From Streptomyces sp. NBC_00708 (GTDB lineage Bacteria; Actinomycetota; Actinomycetes; Streptomycetales; Streptomycetaceae), in the NCBI GenBank assembly GCA_036226585.1, contig CP108997.1:7192001-7256000 (forward strand): DNA of 64,000 nt. Reading direction: 5' to 3'. This document shows, in pieces, positions 60,938 through 64,000 of this stretch; positions within the stretch are counted from its first letter, which is position 1; the number at the start of each line of letters is the position of its first letter. The translations under genes were made by a program, and so were the position numbers. The notes beneath the pieces were generated by a model. That model had not been told where the DNA came from and did no database searches. It saw nothing but the letters and a program-made list of their open reading frames with translations.

Positions 60938-61255
60938 ATGATCCAACACACCCTGTTCGTTCAGTTCACCGAACCGATTCCCGAAGCTGACCTGAACCAG
61001 TACCTCGCGGACCTGGAACACGCCGCGAAGAGCACCGGCGTGCTCCAGACGTTCGCCGCACAGCGTCACATCCCCATCCCCGGCGAGGAGCAGATCCCGG
61101 CCTTCATCGCCACCGCCGTCGTCCAGCTCGGCGTCGCCGACGTGGAGGCACTGGGCACTCTGTTCGCCGCGCCGCTGGTCGGCGATGTCTTCGACACCTG
61201 GCGCACCCGCTATCCGTTCAAGGCGGCGTGGGCGAACCACGAGGCGCTGGCCTGA
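60938..61255 (+). CDS. Dabb/EthD-like small ferredoxin-fold protein
   Basis: 105 aa. Begins MIQHTLFVQFTEPIPEADLNQ, has the conserved middle VLQTFAAQRHIPIPGEEQIPAFIATAVVQL and the ending FDTWRTRYPFKAAWANHEALA. Dimeric alpha-beta barrels of this class act as small isomerases/monooxygenase-like enzymes or stress proteins. Divergent from the LysR gene. Confidence 0.7.
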   Translation: MIQHTLFVQFTEPIPEADLNQYLADLEHAAKSTGVLQTFAAQRHIPIPGEEQIPAFIATAVVQLGVADVEALGTLFAAPLVGDVFDTWRTRYPFKAAWANHEALA

Positions 61256-61259
61256 GCGA

Positions 61260-61370
61260 CTTCACGGCAGGGTCGGCCTGGTCACTGGGGAGGACAGCGG
61301 GATCGGACGGACCATCGCGTCCGGTCTGGCCCGCCGTAACGCGGCGGCAGCTGCCCGCGACCAGGCGGAA
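61260..61370 (+). pseudogene. N-terminal fragment of a short-chain dehydrogenase
   Basis: Reads LHGRVGLVTGEDSGIGRTIA then SGLARR, the cofactor-binding start of an SDR (TGxxSGIG). After about 35 codons the similarity ends, without NNAG or YxxxK motifs, and no start codon is obvious. A truncated remnant directly after the Dabb-type gene. Confidence 0.55.
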
Positions 61371-61414
61371 CGTGGATGGCACGAACAGATCTGCTGCGAT
61401 GACGCGATACGTCT

Positions 61415-61450
61415 AGGGCCTGTCCCGCGAAGATCCGCCGGACAGGCCCT
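61415..61450. repeat. 11-bp inverted repeat, terminator or mobile-element relic
   Basis: AGGGCCTGTCC/GGACAGGCCCT with a 14-nt spacer, preceded by CT. Sequences beginning CTAGGGCCTGTCC occur at ends of Streptomyces IS5-like elements, so this may be a minimal leftover; it also works as a terminator for the Dabb-type transcript. Confidence 0.5.
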
Positions 61451-61771
61451 GGCGCGCCTATCCGTCCTCCGGTCACGGGGCGGACGAACACACTCGGCCG
61501 AGCACCGTCGCGGCAGTGGAAGCCGGCGCCGGCGACCTCAACGAGGGATCGCCATCACGGTACGCAGGCAGCGTTCGCGTGCATGGAAACCGTCGGCACG
61601 GTCCTGCTCATCCAACTCCGCCGGTTCCGCCGGGGTCGGAGAACGGCCGGGAACCGGACAGAGGCCGCGACCGATTCCGCTCATGGGCCCGACCGGCCGC
61701 ACTCGGGAACCCTTCAGGACCGGCCCGTCCAACCAAAGTCAGTGGGCACACCCAGCCGGCCCGGCTCCGCG
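61451..61771. other. 321-bp stretch without a recognisable gene
   Basis: Between the inverted repeat and the stop of the 61772 membrane protein. No frame shows domain-like residues, and there are no ribosome sites in front of candidate starts. Nothing further seen. Confidence 0.4.
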
Positions 61772-62404
61772 TCACGCGCGGTTGACCGGTGCGTGCACCC
61801 CGTCCCGGCCGCGCCGCTCCCGCCACCAGTGCCACGCCGTATGCCCCACGAGCCACGCGCCGGCCACACAGGCGGCGGCGCGGCTCGCCGCCCAGGTGAA
61901 GCCGAGCACGGGATGCTGCGCGTCCGCTTCCGCGTGGAGGCGTTGGTTCGTCTCGATGTAGGCGGTGAGCGGCACGAGGAGCCGGAAGAGCAGGCCGCCG
62001 ATGCCGGGTGTCCGGGCCAGGTTGCCCACGAGCCCCACCGGGGCCCCGAAAATCAGTGCCACCGTCCCCCACAGGAGGATCTGCGGCGAGATCCCGACCT
62101 CGGCGGAAGGGCCGGCCCCGACCCCGGCCGGGATTGCGGGGTACAACTGCTTGAACAGGTAGTACGTGACCACGCCGACGACCAGCCCGAGGGCGGCCAG
62201 CAGCGCCGACTCGATTCTGGAACGACGGAAGTAGCCCACCAGGAACGCGTAGCCGACCCACGGCCAGCCCCCGGAGAAGAGCACGTTCACGGCCTCGCAG
62301 ACGGAGTTGTCCAACCTTCCGGCGACGGGCCCCGCCAGGCCGAGTAAGTGACCAGCGCCTATGCACGCGGTGGCCGATGCGACACGATCGCGCGAAGAGC
62401 GCAT
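61772..62404 (-). CDS. Polytopic membrane protein (DUF6518-like, tentative)
   Basis: 210 aa from ATG 62404 (AAAGGG 10 nt upstream). At least five hydrophobic segments (about 11-28, 44-58, 64-82, 107-125, 172-190), with LGLAGPVAGRLDNSVCEAVN, GWPWVGYAFLVGYFRRSRIESALL and the C-terminal WLVGHTAWHWWRERRG. This resembles small actinomycete integral membrane proteins annotated only as DUFs. No catalytic residues evident. Confidence 0.65.
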   Translation of the reverse strand: MRSSRDRVASATACIGAGHLLGLAGPVAGRLDNSVCEAVNVLFSGGWPWVGYAFLVGYFRRSRIESALLAALGLVVGVVTYYLFKQLYPAIPAGVGAGPSAEVGISPQILLWGTVALIFGAPVGLVGNLARTPGIGGLLFRLLVPLTAYIETNQRLHAEADAQHPVLGFTWAASRAAACVAGAWLVGHTAWHWWRERRGRDGVHAPVNRA

Positions 62405-62725
62405 GGATGCAGTCCCTTTGGTAGTCTCCCGGACCCACCGGCCCCGGGACACATCCTCCTGGAACACCAGACGCGCATGTGTCCGCTGTCATCGAGTACA
62501 GGCGTTTGACGGCGAACCCAGTTGCTTCGGCTTCCTTGCCAGTGAGCCCGGTCGCACGGACGAGTCGTCCTCTGGCGACCCGTCATCCATGAGGCGGAGC
62601 GTTCGGATTCGTGCTCGCCCGCCCGGCGGACGTTGTTCGGTCTGCGGAGCGATCCTGAGCGGCCGTGCCTGCTGCGAGTCTCGAAGCGGATGGGCCGGTG
62701 CGGCCCGTGAACGTGAGGAGTGCGG
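62405..62725. other. 321-bp intergenic stretch between divergent membrane-protein genes
   Basis: Should contain the promoters of the 61772 and 62726 genes. A Cys-containing frame (GGRCSVCGAILSGRACC) crosses it on the plus strand, but it has no ribosome site and overlaps the downstream gene, so I do not call it a gene. Confidence 0.4.
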
Positions 62726-63376
62726 ATGTTCCAGGCCAGGCCGACCACGACCACTGACGATGAAGCGAACATGCCTTGTCGCGAGGGCCGCTTGGCTCGG
62801 GGGTGGTGTGCGGCGCACGAGCCCGCAGCTGGGGTGCCGCGCTGGGCTCGCCGGGTGGCCTACGCGGTGCCGTTGGTGGTGCTCCCGTCCGGGATCTGGC
62901 GCCTGGGCGTGCTGTTTGCCGCGGACAAGCGTGGCGGGTCGATCGCGGACTGGGCGATGAACGGCTACGTCGTCTTCCTCACCCTCATCTCCGAGGTCCT
63001 TGCCTTCACGGCTGTCGGGCTGGTCGCCCGCTGGGGCGAGGTGCTCCCGCGCTGGATGCCGGGATTGGGTGGGCGGCGGGTACCGACGGCCGCCGCGGTC
63101 GTCCCGGCCACGATCGGGGCGACGATCCTGACCCTCGTCTTCACGGTCATCATGGTCATCACCACGGTCACCCAGTCCAAGATCAACGGGGATCCGCTGC
63201 CGGCCGACTTCCCGAGCAAGGCCGGCGGCTGGGAGACCGTCTACTTCTACGCCTCCTACGCCCCGTTGGTCCTGTGGGGCCCCATGCTCGGCATCCTGAC
63301 GTACGCGTACTGGCGCCGACGCAGGCCGGCGACGGCCGCGCCGCTGATGCCGTCGGCAACCGGCAGCGCGTGCTAG
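62726..63376 (+). CDS. Four-helix membrane protein
   Basis: 216 aa from ATG 62726, with GAGGAG 5 nt upstream. Hydrophobic segments at about 47-64, 78-98, 123-143 and 175-194. The first hydrophilic part has two Cys; WRLGVLFAADKRGGSIADWAMNGY and INGDPLPADFPSKAGGWETVYFYASYAPLVLWGPMLGILTYAYWRRRR are the extracellular and last helix regions. Typical of uncharacterised Streptomyces membrane proteins. Confidence 0.7.
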   Translation: MFQARPTTTTDDEANMPCREGRLARGWCAAHEPAAGVPRWARRVAYAVPLVVLPSGIWRLGVLFAADKRGGSIADWAMNGYVVFLTLISEVLAFTAVGLVARWGEVLPRWMPGLGGRRVPTAAAVVPATIGATILTLVFTVIMVITTVTQSKINGDPLPADFPSKAGGWETVYFYASYAPLVLWGPMLGILTYAYWRRRRPATAAPLMPSATGSAC

Positions 63377-63524
63377 GCAGCCCGGCTCCAGGCGCCGTTG
63401 CCGCTGGGCTGCCTTGGCCTGTTTCTCCTGCTCGTAGGACCGGGTGATGCCGCGCTCGGCGGCGATGGTGCCGTGGGCCCCCAGGTGCACCTTCATGTTC
63501 CCCGGCTGCACTTTCGGCGCGTCG

Positions 63525-64000
63525 TTGTCACCCGAGGGTGATATCTCCCCCTGCCGACCCGGAAGAGCCCGCGATGATCTGCCCGCCCTGATCAAGCAAG
63601 CGCAGCAGGCACTCCACCTCGACCCCGCAGCACTGCCTGCGGCACGCGACGGCGCCAGTCCGGACCACGCCGACAGCATCGAGCGGACCCTGGGAGCCCT
63701 GACCCCAGCAGCCATCGGCGTCGCGGTACTGCGCGACCGATACGGAACCAGCCATGGGCGGCTGGCCGTACCCACCGGGCTCGGCCCCCGGCACGCCCGC
63801 GTCGCCATCGGCACCGCCTCCACCTGGCGCGAGCTGATGCTGGACACCCTCGCGAACCCCGACGCCCCATGGCGCAAAACCTCCGCGACGGCCCCGCCGG
63901 CGACCAGCACCCTCACGACGTCGACCGGTCGGAAGCCGTGCAACCAGCGGGATGGTGCCCTCGACGACGCAGCGGTGCACCCCTCGATGCGGGGCAGGGG
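63525..64000 (+). pseudogene. Abi_C-like (abortive infection family) fragment
   Basis: From about 63573 the plus strand encodes DDLPALIKQAQQALHLDPAA, ERTLGALTPAAIGVAVLRDR, YGTSHGRLAVPTGLGPRHAR and ASTWRELMLDTLANPDAPWR. This resembles the C-terminal domain of abortive-infection family proteins (R-GxxHGR followed by PRHARLA). No ATG or GTG start lies upstream in frame and the N-terminal domain is absent. The end after PWR turns low-complexity, and the frame runs to the window edge. Most likely a truncated remnant. Confidence 0.45.

Noticed and set aside
62489..63943. 484-codon minus-strand frame
   Set aside because: Low-complexity Arg/Gly product, antisense to the 62726 membrane protein and crossing the Abi_C-like remnant; no ribosome site.
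1..64000. CRISPR arrays, tRNA or rRNA genes
   Set aside because: No spaced direct-repeat array, no cloverleaf with CCA-end logic and no rRNA-like stretch was seen on either strand.

Overview
The window is very GC-rich actinomycete chromosome, almost certainly Streptomyces. Codons end in G or C, GTG and TTG starts are common, genes are packed with ATGA/GTGA overlaps, and the gene content is typical: many ECF, TetR, WYL, MmyB-type, AraC and CGNR regulators, mycothiol-dependent and DinB enzymes, secreted hydrolases and a second tryptophanyl-tRNA synthetase. It looks like an accessory arm region: a RiPP cluster, several gene remnants and few housekeeping genes.

Layout. 0-9.7 kb: a proline-rich membrane protein, a decayed ECF42-type sigma factor/DGPF pair, a VanX-like dipeptidase, a TetR/hydrolase pair with a clear operator, and trpS under a Trp-codon attenuator (leader peptide MYLSSCLGWWRSS plus terminator). 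9.8-14.6 kb: a Cys-rich zinc protein, a block of membrane-anchored hypotheticals sharing an NIVA-type motif, and a P-loop kinase. 14.6-21.1 kb: WYL regulator/VOC protein with operator, secreted amidase, ECF sigma factor with SnoaL-like tail, RibD-like reductase, and a protein with a contractile-injection-type GNRAA motif.

21.2-35.7 kb is the main find: a thiopeptide-type cluster. The precursor (35518..35685) has a GE2270/thiomuracin-like leader and a short core, SAPSCGSSCSSLP. A 13-bp hairpin separates it from one tightly overlapping operon, in order: glutamylating LanB, elimination protein, pyridine synthase, SagB dehydrogenase, ocin-ThiF protein, YcaO cyclodehydratase and, after 55 bp, a P450. 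A convergent adenylation-carrier-condensation (A-T-C) NRPS protein sits at the P450 end. No exporter, protease, pathway regulator or immunity gene is visible in the block.

36-47 kb: anti-sigma-type ATPase, lipoproteins, redox enzymes and hydrolases, with regulators and recognisable operators in several divergent promoters. 47.0-48.2 kb: a soluble Ser/Thr kinase whose C-terminus closely resembles the beta domain of the von Hippel-Lindau protein, with the hydroxyproline-pocket residues kept; this is the second most notable object. 48.2-52 kb: gene remnants (phosphopentomutase-like, peptidase E with its catalytic part deleted, a duplicated gene fragment) around an NmrA/TetR pair and a small membrane protein. 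52.1-57.1 kb: a heterodimeric ABC exporter whose two nucleotide-binding domains are degenerate in complementary motifs, and a secreted GH64 beta-1,3-glucanase behind a LacI-type palindrome. 57-64 kb: small metabolic and regulatory genes mixed with remnants (IS630 transposase tail, SDR start, Abi_C-like piece).
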